Shown in pieces: positions 1-12,900 of a stretch of 64,000 nt of DNA (the first letter of the stretch is position 1; each line of letters opens with the position of its first letter). Origin of the DNA: Lithospermum erythrorhizon (Eukaryota > Streptophyta > Magnoliopsida > Boraginales > Boraginaceae); contig JADFUC010000426.1 of assembly GCA_019722365.1 (NCBI GenBank), positions 1-64,000 of the forward strand. The letters run 5' to 3'. The position numbers and the translations under genes were made by a program. Under the pieces are notes generated by a model that was not told where the DNA came from, ran no database searches, and was given only the letters and a program-made list of their open reading frames with translations.

Positions 1-542
1 TATTACGTATTGCTACCAAAAAGTCAACAAAAGTCAACTATAATCCTCTACAATTTCAACCCCATAAATTGATTATTATTAGCACTCTTATACGATAATC
101 TAAGCTAAGATGTCGATTCTATAACATTATAAATGTCAAAGCTCAAGTCAACTCAAAATAACAAAAGTCAACATCCTCAAAAGTCAAGAAATATTCCAAA
201 AGATTCGAACTTTCTACCTTAAAACATAGAGAATGACTCGGGAAACTCTCCAGAAATTTTAGGAACCAAAGCTCTAAATACGAGGAAGAAATGGAAGAAA
301 ATCTTCGAAGTAAAGCATTTACAGAATGACCAAGAAGAAAAGAAGAAGATGATAAGAATGACTAAGCATCTGCAAGTATGAAAGAACCACCTTAGGGAGT
401 CCGTAAACATCACAAGAATCGTGCAAGTTCTCGCTCGATTTTCTGGGCTTAGTTTCTCGCCTCAGTTTAACAACACAACTCAAACATAAATTTAACTTCT
501 AACCCCAAATAATATTACACACGCCATAATGAACGGGTTACA
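1..542 (-). repeat. Ty3/gypsy LTR, 5' part, cut by the window edge
   Basis: Read on the minus strand, the segment opens near 542 with TGTAACCCGTTC, close to the TGTAATAACCCG start of the gypsy LTR family found elsewhere in this window. It then shows the same landmarks in the same order as the copy at 47860: a pyrimidine-rich stretch, an 'agctttgg...ctcaaattttcgggagag'-like block (here near 240-290) and runs of GTTGACTTT-like motifs. The LTR runs off the left edge, so its 3' half is not visible. No gene is present. Confidence 0.55.
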
Positions 543-2267
543 TCGACTTCCAAATGACTTAGGTTTCCGCAATAACGGTATTAATTCGCCATCCTTCCTA
601 GCTCCTCCCTTTCCAACAACCTGGATTATGAAAACCCTTTGGCCTCGCTGCAAACTTCTTCTTCTTCTTAACCAAGGCTTGTTTCTGACCACCAAAATGT
701 ATGAGTAGTTTTAGTCTTACCCAGTCTGCCTCAAGATTCGTGTGAGCTATACTATATGGCCCCTAGAACCTATTACAAGTATTTATCAAATACCAACATA
801 AGTCCTACTCTGCATCTTGTACTCTCGATCCAACCGAGTCCACCAAAGCACTTCACCATCGCGAAATAATCTTCAATATCTTCACTGCTACAATATTTAT
901 ATACTAACAAATCTTAGACAAATTAAGTAAGCTTCTGGTAAAACAATAAATAAATAAATACAAGAAAATATGACTCGTATGTCATTTACAACATTACGGT
1001 TCTAGACGAAAATAAATAAATGGGCCATATCTATATACCTCCATTCCAATCACTCATTACAAATATAGACACTTTTATTAAATCATATAAATGACTTTAA
1101 TAAATATTTTAAATGTAATTGAAAATGCATGTTTGTAATTATCAAATTAATTAATCTTTATGTAATTACACATATTAAAAATTAATTAATATAAACTCAA
1201 TTATCATAATATTGATGTCAATTAATAATAATTATTACTAATAATTATTAACTATATACATATCAGAAAATATTTATCATAAATATATTCTAAAAAAAAA
1301 AAATACATTAAGTAGTGAAATTGTTAGCATAATTTGCAGGTATCACTTTAAATTAATTTAAAAGATATAATATAAAGTGAAATTAATTAATTGTAATCAC
1401 ATAATTAATTACAATCAATTAGGTGATTAAAATGACAAAAATCAATAAAACTAAAATATAACTAGTCCCATAATTTTAGGAAACCGAAAAGGGAATAAAT
1501 TCGGAATTAGGGTTTTAAAATTGTGTGGCACACGCTATTGCTGGGCTCTGGATTTAATGTCACATGGCCGACCGTCGACAGGCCAGATGTCGTCAGTCCG
1601 TCATTATTTTGGTACCAAATCGGCCCGATACGACACTCAGCCGCTCGTAGGTCGCCGGAAGTTGGTCGGCCGATTTATGGTAATATTTCCATATTTAACT
1701 CGGTTTTTCATATTTAATTTAATTCATTTGTAAAATCGTTTTGGAGGCTTTAAAATTTTCAAAATTTATAAAATTAGATCACATTCAACTAAATAATTTT
1801 TGAAAAACTCTACTGGTCGCTCATTAAAATAAATTTTTCATTTAATTATTAATTAAAAGTCCAAAATCTCAAAATTGTTTTAAGGCACTTAGAAAAAAAA
1901 TAAAAAATTATGCAATTTAATGAAGACTTTCTACGTGCTATCTGGGTTATAGAAAAATTAGTTTGTAATTTTAAATTTTTCTACACGCTCCCAAACACAT
2001 TTACAAAAATTATTTTGAAACAAAACCACCAAATCGCTCTTTTAATTTATGAAACAAAATCCATGTTAACAAAATATGATAATACATCATCATAAACTTG
2101 TAACACACGTGTCAATTAATAATTAAGAACATGGTGATTTATTCTCATCATATATTTATCACTCAAATATATGAACAAGTTAATTAATCAAATAAAAAAT
2201 TTGATAAAAACAAAACAAGCATAAAATAAACAATGTAAAACAACTTTAATTTGGCTCATGATGCCAC
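543..2267 (-). repeat. Leader/internal remnant of a copia-type element; no gene
   Basis: Read on the minus strand this follows the LTR at 2268-3236. It begins with a primer-binding-like stretch TGGCATCATGAGCC (2266-2253), continues as AT-rich DNA, and then has a GC-rich patch at about 1540-1690. The second copia element (13457 onward) has the same order: a similar primer-binding-like stretch, AT-rich DNA, then a GC-rich patch. I see no coding sequence. The part below about 1000 could not be assigned with confidence. Confidence 0.4.
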
Positions 2268-3236
2268 TGATGGAAAACTCTATGGATATAAGGAGTATAA
2301 ATATAAACCATGTATCCAGGATCTTAAAGCGCTTACTACATTATTCACAAACACATAATAATATGAATGACAGAAGATTTCATAATGCAAAGTGAAAGAA
2401 ATTCCACCAAAAATCGACACGCCTAAATTCACAACGGAATTTGACTTCATTTTAGCTCTTGTTTTAATATCAATCGTATGATATCTCTAGTCGATCCACA
2501 CCAGAGAAAGTCGAATCAAGAATCGATTATGCTGGGTAAAAAGTGTCAACAAAAACTAAAACCCCAAGAAAATTCTCGAGAATAGGCTAAAGGGGGGCGG
2601 CTATTAGGTTTTTTTTATGAAAGATTATTATTCTTCTTATGTCATGAAAACCCTAAAGCTTACTTCTATATGTGGCTAGTTAAAACAACCCGATAAAGCT
2701 AAACCAGCATAATGACTGCTAACCTATTAGTTCAAGACACTAATGAAGTCATGAGTTGGAACTATTTAATTAGCTTAATTAAATAATATCGAGTCAATAT
2801 CAATAATCTTTCAAGTTATCGATAAATACTAAAATTACTCAAACCACTAAATAATTATTTAATTGATTCTATTTTGCTCAATCGATATTCTACATAAAAT
2901 GTAACTCCTTTCGCAATTGAGAAATACATTTCAATTATACTGTTCCCTCTCTTTAATTTCATACATGTAATATAACTCAACGTCACTGTATGTGTGCGAA
3001 TTTAGGCTCGATATTAGTGTTGTATAATAATAATAATCGAATTCAATTACTATTATTATAACGATTAATGAGTAAAGCATCTAAAGAATCACACATAACC
3101 CCTTAAATTATTATGAACCCAACACTAGTAATATACAATTACTAAGTTCCGATAATCACATTTAACCCAACTAGTAATGAATTGATACACACGTAACGGG
3201 TACAATAAACGGAATCAATTCTCAATATTTCCAACA
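2268..3236 (-). repeat. Copia-type LTR (family 'TGTTGGAAAT', subfamily A)
   Basis: On the minus strand it starts TGTTGGAAATATTGAGAATT at 3236 and ends TTTTCCATCA at 2268, about 969 bp, with imperfect inverted ends. The first 240 bp match the LTRs starting at 52943 (plus) and 55729 (minus), including the shared block around the ATTACTAGT and AAGGGGTTATG motifs. The stretch immediately inside it resembles a tRNA-Met-type primer-binding site. Confidence 0.65.
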
Positions 3237-4253
3237 CATATACCACGCTGTATGTGATCAGGTCATGCTGTTGTGTATTATTGTATGGTTGGTGCTGTAT
3301 CTTTTGCGTGCTGATTGGGTGAATGATACGCCAGATATATACATCATAAGGAAGTACCGACCTGGGAGGTTCGTATGACACGACATCATGCGAAAGAGTC
3401 TCGAGGTGATTCGAGAGGCTCAAAGCGATATGCATATCGAGTGAGTAGCCTCGGCCGGAGGATCAGATGGCTATATATGAAGCGGGTGACGGTGTATATC
3501 AGCGGAGCATGACGGGGAGCCGACGCGTGGATTGAGGTTTTACGTTGTACATTTTACTGACTAACCTTATCGATTGTGTTTTTATTTGAATGAATATTTG
3601 ATCGTAAGGAATGCCGATGGTTTCGAAAATATGTGAGTGTTTCTATCGATCCGTAGTAATATTAATAAGAGGTTACTGCTAATTCCAGAGTAAGGGTTCT
3701 CGAAAGTAGTCCGCTTAATTTTATACATACGCTTTTATATATAATTACGATTATATGTGGTCGGGATACCACTGTGGTATTTGTATTCACTAAGCTTCAC
3801 GTACTACTCCCTATACTTTCGCGAAGGGCATGTCATGCCTAGGTTTCTGTGGAGTCGATCGTCGAGGTCACAGGAGTCACAAGGCTGACAGACGCGGGAT
3901 TAAAGATCAGAAAGTATGCTGTACTGCATGTAAGCATCCTCAACGGTCCTTTCCTCTTGTTATGTTTTCTAGCTTTCGTGTGACTTGTATAATAGGGGTC
4001 GCAGACCATACTACTAATATGATATACGCGGAGACTATGTTGCATCGCATGGGTTCTATTATCTCGTGCCGATGTATGTTTCTGTTGATGATACATTTTA
4101 TGTTGACAAGGCTGTTAGTTCACCACGATGAAAAAAAGTGTATTATTATTATTAATGTCAAATGAAGTCTTTTTATGTTGTCATCCATCTATCGGTGACT
4201 CGCATATTGTGTCGATCTTAACCTCGTATGGCCGATCAAAGTGGTCGCACATT
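3237..4253 (+). repeat. Ty3/gypsy LTR, 3' fragment
   Basis: The segment carries the 3' landmarks of the gypsy LTR family: 'ggtatttgtattcact', a 'gccTAGGTTTC' block, the TTATTATTATTAATGTCAAA block and an end like GTGGTCGCACA. The same blocks recur at 7480-7974 and 12310-12768, and partly at 21540-21692. Its 5' half is missing, so it is truncated. Small ORFs on both strands here do not resemble proteins. Confidence 0.5.
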
Positions 4254-4726
4254 TAAGGCCCAAGAATCGCTTATAGCAATGTAACGAAATGCTAAAGTCA
4301 AATTCATTCGAAACTATGAAATATTCAAAAGATTTGGACCTTTTTTACCTTGAATCAAGAGGATGATGCAGTGAACCTTTCAAGAAATTTGAGGACCAAA
4401 GTTTCGCAAGCATTGAGGGAGTAAATCAAGAAAAGAAAAATCAAAGGAAAGTGGAGTGGGTTCGCGACTTTTGTGTGGGCGGACGTGATTTTGGTTTTTA
4501 AGTCTTGTTTGGTATGTGGGAAGGATGAAGGGAAAAATGAGTTTAGGTGGTGAAAATCCGATCGTTTTAATTTAAGCGATGTCTCTCGATTTAACTTATC
4601 TCAACTATTAACGTCCAAACATCAACATTTATAATCCATGAAATATAAAGTGGGTCCAATTTACGTTAATTAAATTAATAACTCATATTTTAATTCTATT
4701 AATTAAGAATCGATACCGTTATTACA
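4254..4726 (-). repeat. Ty3/gypsy LTR, 5' fragment, next to the gypsy pol remnant
   Basis: On the minus strand it opens TGTAATAACGGTATCG at 4726, directly after 'aggtaaggtgaa', and directly downstream (minus sense) of the gypsy pol remnant at 4727-6610. That is where a 3' LTR should lie. It then shows the family's blocks 'gaacctttc...ttgaggaccaaag' in reverse. It is truncated where the oppositely oriented LTR fragment 3237-4253 begins. Confidence 0.5.
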
Positions 4727-6610
4727 TTCACCTTACCTAATAAAAAATTTCGCCCTCAAATTTCTCAACTCGAGATAGCTACGAAAGATAAAAATCAAAA
4801 TCATAACAAATAACCTTTACAGCGAAAAAGTCATGATCGGCCCTCATATCATCCTCAAGGCCTCCCACGTGCTTCCTACTCGATGATTCCTCCACAAAAA
4901 CTTTGACCACTCCCTCTACTTCTTTGCTCTCAACACCTTCTCTTTGATCAAGCACCTCACCGGTCCTTCCTCATATGTCAAGCCTTTCACCCAAGTCATC
5001 CGTCAAACTCTAAAAACACGCGACTCATCCGGCACATATTTCCTCAAGTGTTAAAACATGGAAAACGCCGTGAATCCTTTCCAACTCTTCCGGCACGCTA
5101 ACCGGTAGCTAACGCCTCCCATTTTTGTCAAAATTTCAAACGGCCAACGATCGATTCAACTCTCATTCTCCGAACCTCATTACACCTTTCCATGGAGATA
5201 TCTTCAAGAATACTCGGTCACCCACTTCAAAAGACAAATCTATCCGACGTCGATCGGCGCATTTCTTTTGTCTATCGAACTTTCCACCAACTCAGAACCA
5301 TAAATCTTCCTTTCCCCCACTTCATTCCAACATATCGGAGTTCTACACCTTCGACCATACAAGCCTGCTAAACGAAGCATCCCAACGCTAGCTCGGGAAA
5401 CTATTGTTATAAGCAACCCCTATTTTTGGCAACTCTTCATCCCAACTACCGTGAGAAACTCAAACACAAGCCTCGTAGCATGTCTTCCAACGCTTGAATC
5501 GCTCTCTCGATACCCATCCGCTTCGAGGACGAAACGCAGTAGTCAAATTGACTCTGTCCCTAATGCCTCGGAAACTTCTTCCAAAACCTCAAGCTCGAAC
5601 CTCAGATCCCTATCCGAAACAATGCTTTCCGACACTCCATGTAGTCTCACCACTTGGTCCACATATATCCCGGACAACTTCTCCTGGCCTATCGGTCAAT
5701 TCTATCAGTGTAAAACGAAATTGCCTTAGACGGTCTATCCAAAATTACCCAACTTAATATTTCTTTCTAAGTTTCTAAGCCTAAATACAAAATCCTCGTG
5801 ATCTTCTCCTATGTCCATCTGTATTCCAGAATGTCAGAAGAACCCCAAGGACGGTTTATGGTCAATCTTGACTTGCTTGGCAAATTAAGCACTTCGCTAC
5901 GTAAATCAAGAATTTTCTTCATTCCCCGCCACCAATAGTTCTCCTTAAATTTCGTACACTGCATTCTCGATGCATATTATATGAAGCATTTTGAAGCTTC
6001 ATCCAAGATTTCTCTTAAGTCTACAAGTCGGCACAATTGCGTTTCTCCTAATTTAAGAACAGCCATCGCCGCCACCATAAAATCAGTTTACCCTCTTTCA
6101 CTTCCTCAATCATGCCTCATCTATCTTTTGCATTTGCCCGATTTTATCCGGAAGAATACCGGTCTCACTTTCATATGCCAATAGCATCCATTCCTCCAAC
6201 CTTAAAATTTACTCAACTGCTTCAACTCACTCTTTGGGTTCCTTCACTTTCCTTTCGCTTAAAACATCCGTCACTACATTTGCTTTCCCTGATGATACTC
6301 AATCGCTACATCGTAGTCACCGAAACTCGCCCACTTTCGTCTCAAATTCGATCTCGCGGTAATATACTTCAAACTTTTGTGATCGTAAATATCTCATATT
6401 TAACCCTATGTATAAAGGTTCCAAATTCTCAAAGCGAAACAATTGTTGTCAACTCCAAATCGTGGGTAGGATAATTTTTCCTACGGCCCTTCAATCGTCG
6501 AGAAAGACACGCCATCACCTTCCCATTTCAGATCAAAACACAAACGGTACACCCTTTCTTGTCAACTCGTCAATGGGTAATATCAACGAAAGCCTTCAGA
6601 TTTAATCTTC
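4727..6610 (-). pseudogene. Decayed Ty3/gypsy pol (RT end, RNase H, integrase)
   Basis: Translating the minus strand in several frames gives recognisable gypsy polyprotein pieces in the correct order. About 6490-6440 has an RNase H-entry motif of the type NYPTHDLEL. About 6010-5800 has a zinc-binding/integrase entry with QVKIDHKPS. About 5690-5130 has integrase core remnants, including an RAIQALEDMLR-like helix and a YNNS-type stretch ahead of the C-terminal 'GRRC' region. Frameshifts and stops are frequent and no long frame survives, so it cannot make protein. It would have encoded replication and integration enzymes of a chromovirus-like retrotransposon; the exact lineage is not determined. 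Confidence 0.7.
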
Positions 6611-7974
6611 GAGAATAATATTCATCGGGATTTAAATGGAGAAAAATATAGTTTTATTGCATAAAAATATTCAGGCCGAATCTTAAACCATTTTACTACA
6701 TTTTGAACTAGGATAATTATATCGTACTGGTTGGATTATTTTTATGTTTATTTGAAGTTTAATATGCGATTATAAAGATAGTAAATAACGCATATAATCG
6801 CTTTTGGATGAAAGGAGCCCGACTGCACGGACTACTAGAGATATTTTAGTTGCTTTTGCTCGAGCGAGTACAAATTTACGTTGAAACCTTTCATTACATA
6901 TAGTTATATATTTGGTAATGCTATTATGTGGTTATATTGGAATGTATAATAGTCATTTAGATTGATTTACGAGATTGTTGTATTATTACATTATACTACG
7001 AAAGTGTCATAAGCTATGATTGTGTTCCGTATATCATGATTGTTTGTCGTTACAGGTATTTTTTGGAGGTTGATTTGTGTGAAATGATATATACATTAGC
7101 CGGGAGGGGTATTCTAATCGAGGATTGTGATATTTATATCGAAGTGGGTACTCTCGGTCGAGTGATCAAGTGATGTATATATGCAAGTATGTTTGTATCG
7201 CTAATGGATGTGGTGATTTTGACGGTGACGGAGGCTTCGATGTTATGTATTTTGTCGAGTAACCATTATCGATTGCGTTGCTTTTATTTGAAACGAATAC
7301 TTGATTTTACGCTTGGTTGATGGTTTATAAATACGGTAATGGAGTATTATGTTTTATCTCGACGATGTCAATAAGAGGTTATTATGTAATTGGAGGTAGT
7401 TGTTAATTTAGTTAGCCTTATTAAGGTTATGCATATGCCTTTATATAAGGTACGATCAGAGTATGCTCGATACCATTCATGGTATTTGTATTCACTAAAC
7501 TTCAGTTTTACCTCTTTTCTTCTATGGGGCGGCATTTTATGCCTAGGGCTTTGTGAGTTAATTGCCGAGGTTTCGCTAAGGAGTCGCATTGACAGGGCCG
7601 CGGGATTAAGATCGTGAGGCGAGAAGGATTGTACAAGTCCTCAATAGTCCTTTCTCCTATTGTTTCCTCTTGCTATGTTTCTAACTTAGATGTTGTCTAT
7701 CGAGGTCATGCTTCGACATACTACTACTATGAATGTATCATGAGACTACGTTGTGGTATCGTTTGGTTGTATTATTCCAAGTTAATGTATGATTATGTTG
7801 ATGATGCGAATTGCGTGGGCGCAAGGTTAGTTCACCAATGACGGACAAAAAGTTGTATTATTATTATTAATATTAAACGGTTATTTTATGCCGTTATCCA
7901 TCGACAAGCGACTCAAGGCATGCGTTGTTGATAATCTTAACCTCAGAAATGCCTACTAGAAGGCGGTCATTACA
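6611..7974 (+). repeat. Ty3/gypsy LTR, 3' fragment
   Basis: It starts near the gypsy pol remnant and ends at GGTCATTACA (7965-7974), matching the GGTCGTTACA end of the copy at 12768. Shared blocks with 11420-12768 include 'gagcccgact', 'ggtatttgtattcact', and the TTATTATTATTAATATTAAA block. It contains only short ORFs without recognisable protein similarity. Confidence 0.5.
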
Positions 7975-8532
7975 CAAACCTACGTTGTTTGTTCGGAGCT
8001 TCCTCCCAGCCATATTCCGTCAGTAACTACACCTCATATTCCACCGCAACTACACCTCATATTCAGCCGCAACTCATGCGTAGCATACATAAGAAATCTC
8101 TCGATTAATTACTATTTTTTATAACTCGTGTAATTCTAATAACCTGCTAGATAATCATATTTTAGTCAGAAACCAACCAGGAGATGGCTGCAACATTCTT
8201 ATATTGAGATCCTATTTGTGGTCACTGCTGGTTAGTCAATTGGTAAAGACTAAAAGAAACAACAAAATGGAATAACGAGAATGTAATAAACCACATAGTT
8301 TTAATGAGCTAAAATTGAGTAATGAGGAGTTTTGCCTTAATCGCCAATCTAATTGGCAAAAATATTCCTCAACCCATTTTCTGTCATATGAACTTTGGAC
8401 AAACTCTAAATGGAAAAATATATCTCTTACTTGTTTTTTATCCCCTTTTACAATCTTTCATATTAGTGGAAGTGCAACTCTGTTCTGGGATTCTCAAACT
8501 AAAAGAAAGGGATAGAAAGTGGACTAATGAAG

Positions 8533-8534
<2 letters not shown>
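7975..8534. other. Unassigned intergenic DNA
   Basis: No gene, RNA or clear repeat boundary is seen here. The short block 'caactacacctcatattc' occurs twice in close succession at about 8023-8063. The stretch then runs into the AT microsatellite. Confidence 0.5.

Positions 8535-8620
<86 letters not shown>
8535..8620. repeat. (AT)n microsatellite followed by (GT)5
   Basis: About 38 perfect AT units run from 8535 to 8610, followed by five GT units. ORFs reading Ile-Tyr repeats on both strands are artefacts of this array. It lies about 110 bp left of the 5' LTR of copia-1. Confidence 0.97.
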
Positions 8621-8732
8621 ATATTCAAGAAGGGCACAAAGCACATATGAAAATCATGTTTTCTTATATTATTCCACTATGAAAAATACATCTAATTGTA
8701 AAATTTACATGTTCAGAAAGTTCAAGGGAAAA

Positions 8733-8940
8733 TGTTGAAGTAGCCATTTTTTTAATATAGGAATATATTATATTTTGATTGTTAATGATATTCTAGCTAT
8801 TAGAGAATATCTCTTATTATATATACTTATTCTTTTCTTAGATAGATTATACTTTGTACACTATAAATACGGATGTAAAGATACATTGTAAATCATCAAG
8901 AAATAAACTAAATTATTTTACTACATTTTCTTTTTCTATA
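8733..8940 (+). repeat. 5' LTR of copia-1
   Basis: It begins TGTTGAAGTAGCC and ends TTTTTCTATA, just before the primer-binding site. The last 70 bp ('tgtacactataaat' to 'tttttctata') are nearly identical to the end of the 3' LTR at 26288. The middle has diverged, and this copy is about 60 bp longer. The 'actataaat' stretch is a plausible TATA box. Confidence 0.75.
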
Positions 8941-9931
8941 TGGTATCAGAGGGTAGGGTTCTAACCTAAGACCGCTAGTTTTCTTGAGCAATATGTCAAC
9001 TGACCTCAATAGCACTTCCACCAATCCCGGAGCTCTAAACTCCGATGAGTCCGATTAGTATCTACAATCAAGATAATCTAAAAATTATTTCCTACATTCT
9101 GAATGGAATAAAAATGCCGAACCAAAATCCGATGATCCAAAGTACCAAGTATAGGATGTAGAAAACTCAATGGCAATGAGTTGGTTGATCAACTCAATGG
9201 AATAAAAATGCATGTTCATTCACACGGCCAAAGTGATATGGGAAGGAATACAAAAAATGTATTCTGACAGGGAGAATACATCCCAGATGTTCAAAACAAT
9301 ATAAAAACTGAAGGATCTAAGACAAGTTAGCCTTACAGTCACTTCGTATTTCTTGAAGCTACAAGACTTATGGAGGGAATCGGACCTCTATCTTGTGGAA
9401 GAACTACTTTGTGCAGATTGTACTATTATTCAAAGCACATAAAAGGAGAAAGAAAGGGTGTATGAAATTCTCATTGGTCTAAACAATTTATTTAATGATA
9501 CAAGAGAATGTAAAATTCGAACCAAACCATTTCCTTCCACTAAGGAAGCTTTTTTCATAAATCAGAAGAGAAGAGACGAGGAGGAGAATCATGCTGACAA
9601 CCCTAGCAAATTAAGGGGTTGAACAAACTACCTTAGTTGCACATCAATTGGGGAAAAATCAGTTTCAGAACCAAGTTCATCATCAACTGGGAAAGAATCA
9701 AACCGACTTTTTTGGCAATCAACAATTTCAGAATCAACCACACCAATTTCAGAACCAATTGGGGGAAAAATTAATTTCAAAATTAGAGTCAAATCAATTT
9801 CAAAATCAAGGTTCAATAGCCCTAAATTCCAACCAACAAAAAAGTAAACATTTGATGTAAGGTGCTATAATCCGATTAACCTTTGAAAGCACTAATGTCA
9901 ACGACATGGTCACACAAAGACTGGGTGTTAG
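8941..9931 (+). pseudogene. Copia-1 gag, interrupted at its zinc knuckle
   Basis: It starts with a tRNA-Met-type primer-binding site (TGGTATCAGAGG), and the first ATG is at about 8993. The reading frame, with several stops, contains a typical copia gag stretch around 9250-9390 (SQMFKTI, a short gap, then TSYFLKLQDLW). Near 9860-9930 come the remains of a CCHC zinc knuckle, ending at GHTKTGC. Copia-2 is inserted right there, and the matching continuation with a HGKP motif resumes at 22143. Gag packages element RNA; this copy is dead. Confidence 0.7.
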
Positions 9932-12900
9932 TATTGGAAATATGAGATAATCGACTTCATAAAATTTCATTAACAATTTAGATTGATCAACAAATTCTAA
10001 ACATTCAAAACTATAAAGCTCAATATATATTAAATGTTGACAATTCACATTTAGGATCTGGGACATATCGACATTGGTAAAATACAATGCCTTTACTGCA
10101 CCGCCGCGATCTATATATTAATATAATATTCTAAGATTATTTAATATATTACCTTCGCGAATCCGTTCCTAGCAAGTTTCTCACAATGTAAGTAGAATCC
10201 AAACCAATAATAAATTTAAATAACCCTGCCTTACCAATACTATCATGGCCGATAAGATATGTTTTCTGCATGAAAGATTTCTTAAATTAAAAATCTCAAG
10301 TCGAAAGGAAGGGAGAACTAACAAATCTGCCTATTGACGGTATATTTCGTTTTGTATGGGACCCGGAGATAGTATAAATGATTTCGGAATAAAATCACGC
10401 ATCGGCATCAGCATTATATGAGCAGAGTTCAGGTCACGAGAAATTTTACATTCGAATCGGCTCTACTGGTGATCTAAGACGAAACTGGTAAATTAACCGA
10501 AACCAACTAACGTAGTTTTCCCCTCTAAATATCCCACCTACCACCACTATCTCCATCCTCATCCAAAACCATTTTCCCCTCTTCCTTTTCCCCTCATGGC
10601 CGACATCGCCCTTCTCCCCCCCCCCCATCCCCCCCGAAATTTTCTTCCATTTCTCTCATCAATTGTCACTTAAATGCGACAAAGTATGGATTTTGCCTCC
10701 TCATCATCCTCATCATATCTAAAGAAAGATCAAATTCCTGAGATATTTCGAGTTTCAAGAGTTGACTTTATTGATTTTTTGTTGACTATGATTGGGACTT
10801 CAAAACGATACATACGGATCGTCAGGCTTAGATTACATGATTGGGGAGGTTGGTGACACCGATTTTGGAGGTCAACGTAGAAATCGACAGTTGACTTTTG
10901 TTGACTTTGAGGAATCGAAGTTTTTAAAGGTTGAAATGTTATAGAAGTATTCTAAGCTTGAAATACGGAGCGGTAGTTTTATTTATACTCTGATTTTAGC
11001 GAATAAGGTATTGATTGATCGGGTTGCCTTTTTCTAAGTTTCTTTAAATTGTACATTTATGTTATGAACTTTAATATAGTTGTTTCGGGAGTATAATTTG
11101 ATGTTTGGTGTTGATCGTGTAGGATAAGTGGTCAGAAAGTTAGGTTATTCCCAAGTCGTAGTGAGTAATTGGATTTTGAACTAAAGATTGATTATAAACG
11201 GGTTAATTAGTTGGCGACATTGTTGGATTGATTGAACGTAATAACGTGTTATCATTGACAATAAAGTCAATGACCGAATATCGGAAGTTATGAAGTCGGT
11301 AAATTGAATGTAGCTAAGTTGAAATTTTAGAAGTGTATACTAATTTCTTGGATGATGATTACTAAAAGGTTAAATTGAATTCAAGTAGACGCGGTATAAT
11401 ACCGGGTTTAAATAGATGTTAAGAGAGGTTATTCTACGGAAATCGTGTTATAATGTATAATTTCTTTGAATGAGTCGAGCCCGACTCCAGCACCTTGTGA
11501 CTACCTGTGAGTTAGCATTACCGCTGGGCTCGAAAGCGAAAGTACAAATCTCACGACGGGAACCTTCATATATATTATGTGTTATATATTTGCATGTGTC
11601 AGTTTCGAGACTATTTTGACACGTAGACAGGTGATTATGATTGATATTATGTGAAATTGTGAATTATAACTATATTATGAAATAATCGAGACTTTGATCG
11701 ATATTACGAGATAATTATGATTAAGGAGTTATATATTAATGAGACAATCAGGACACGATTCATGTTAATGATCATGGTACGCTTAATGTGGTACTGGCAC
11801 AAGCACGCGTCTGTATGGTCACAAGGACATGCTTTTGATTGTTTGTGTTATTTAAGGAAATGGCCAAGCGACTCAATCGGGAGGCCTAAGGCGTATATTG
11901 TGTGGTAGCCTCGTGATTCTGGAGTGCTCAAGCGCCATATGCACACTGGTGGGGCGTGAAATTGCCTGGGAGGATTGAAATGAGGCCTCATCCGATTATT
12001 TGAGCGGATTCCCTATATGTGTATTATTTGAGCGGATTCCTCTGCGCGTATTATCTGGAGGCGGATCATCCGCTACTACCAAGGGAGGTGATTCCTCATT
12101 TGATGACCTTGATTATCTTGTGTGTCGGCATGCTTTCTCCAAACGAATACGCTGCGATGATTATAAGCTCATGTGTATAGTATTATGTAACATCGTATAA
12201 GAGATTCTAAGTAGTCAGGGACCGTTATTCATCAAGTGGGTCTTGCTAATGATATGGCTATGATATATATATATAAGTACGAATATACGTTGACGGATCA
12301 AGTCTGGTGGTATTTGTATTCACTGGGCCAGAATAAATTTAATTCCCTATTCTACGGGCGGGCTGCTTTTGTCTAGGTTTCAAGGGGTCATACCGTTACA
12401 AGAGGTCAGACTGAGAAGGCCTGATCAAGATTGTAGGCGAAAGCGAATAAAATGCATAGAAGATCTTCAAATGCCCTTTTCCTCTTGTTATATTTCTGAA
12501 GATTCAAACTTGTATACTGAGAGGCCCAGAATATCAGGACAGGAGATTACGTGTGTATCAGGTATGGTTGTATTTTCGTGTCACGCGAGTTTCGCTTGGT
12601 GATACTGCCTGTGCGACGTATTGTTGGGCTCACCAATGACGTGGACAAAAGTGTATTATTATTATTAATGTCAAATGAAGTCTTTACGTTGTCATCCATC
12701 GACGGACTATAACAGACAAAGCCGTCAGCGACCTTTAACTGTATAAGTTTAATTGGGCGGTCGTTACAAATAATATATAACTTCCTGGGTTTGTTGACAT
12801 ACGAATCCAAGTGAAACATTCGGTATTTAAAATCAAATCCCGGATAGGGATATGGTCGATTAAGACATAGTAGGATAGGATTCGAGAATCTTCTTCAAAA

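Noticed and set aside
3142..4165. 97-, 111- and 85-codon ORFs on both strands
   Set aside because: They lie inside LTR sequence whose homologous copies elsewhere in the window do not keep these frames.
8322..8738. 138-codon and 68-codon ORFs with long Ile-Tyr repeats
   Set aside because: They are translations of the AT microsatellite on the two strands; no other coding signal is present.
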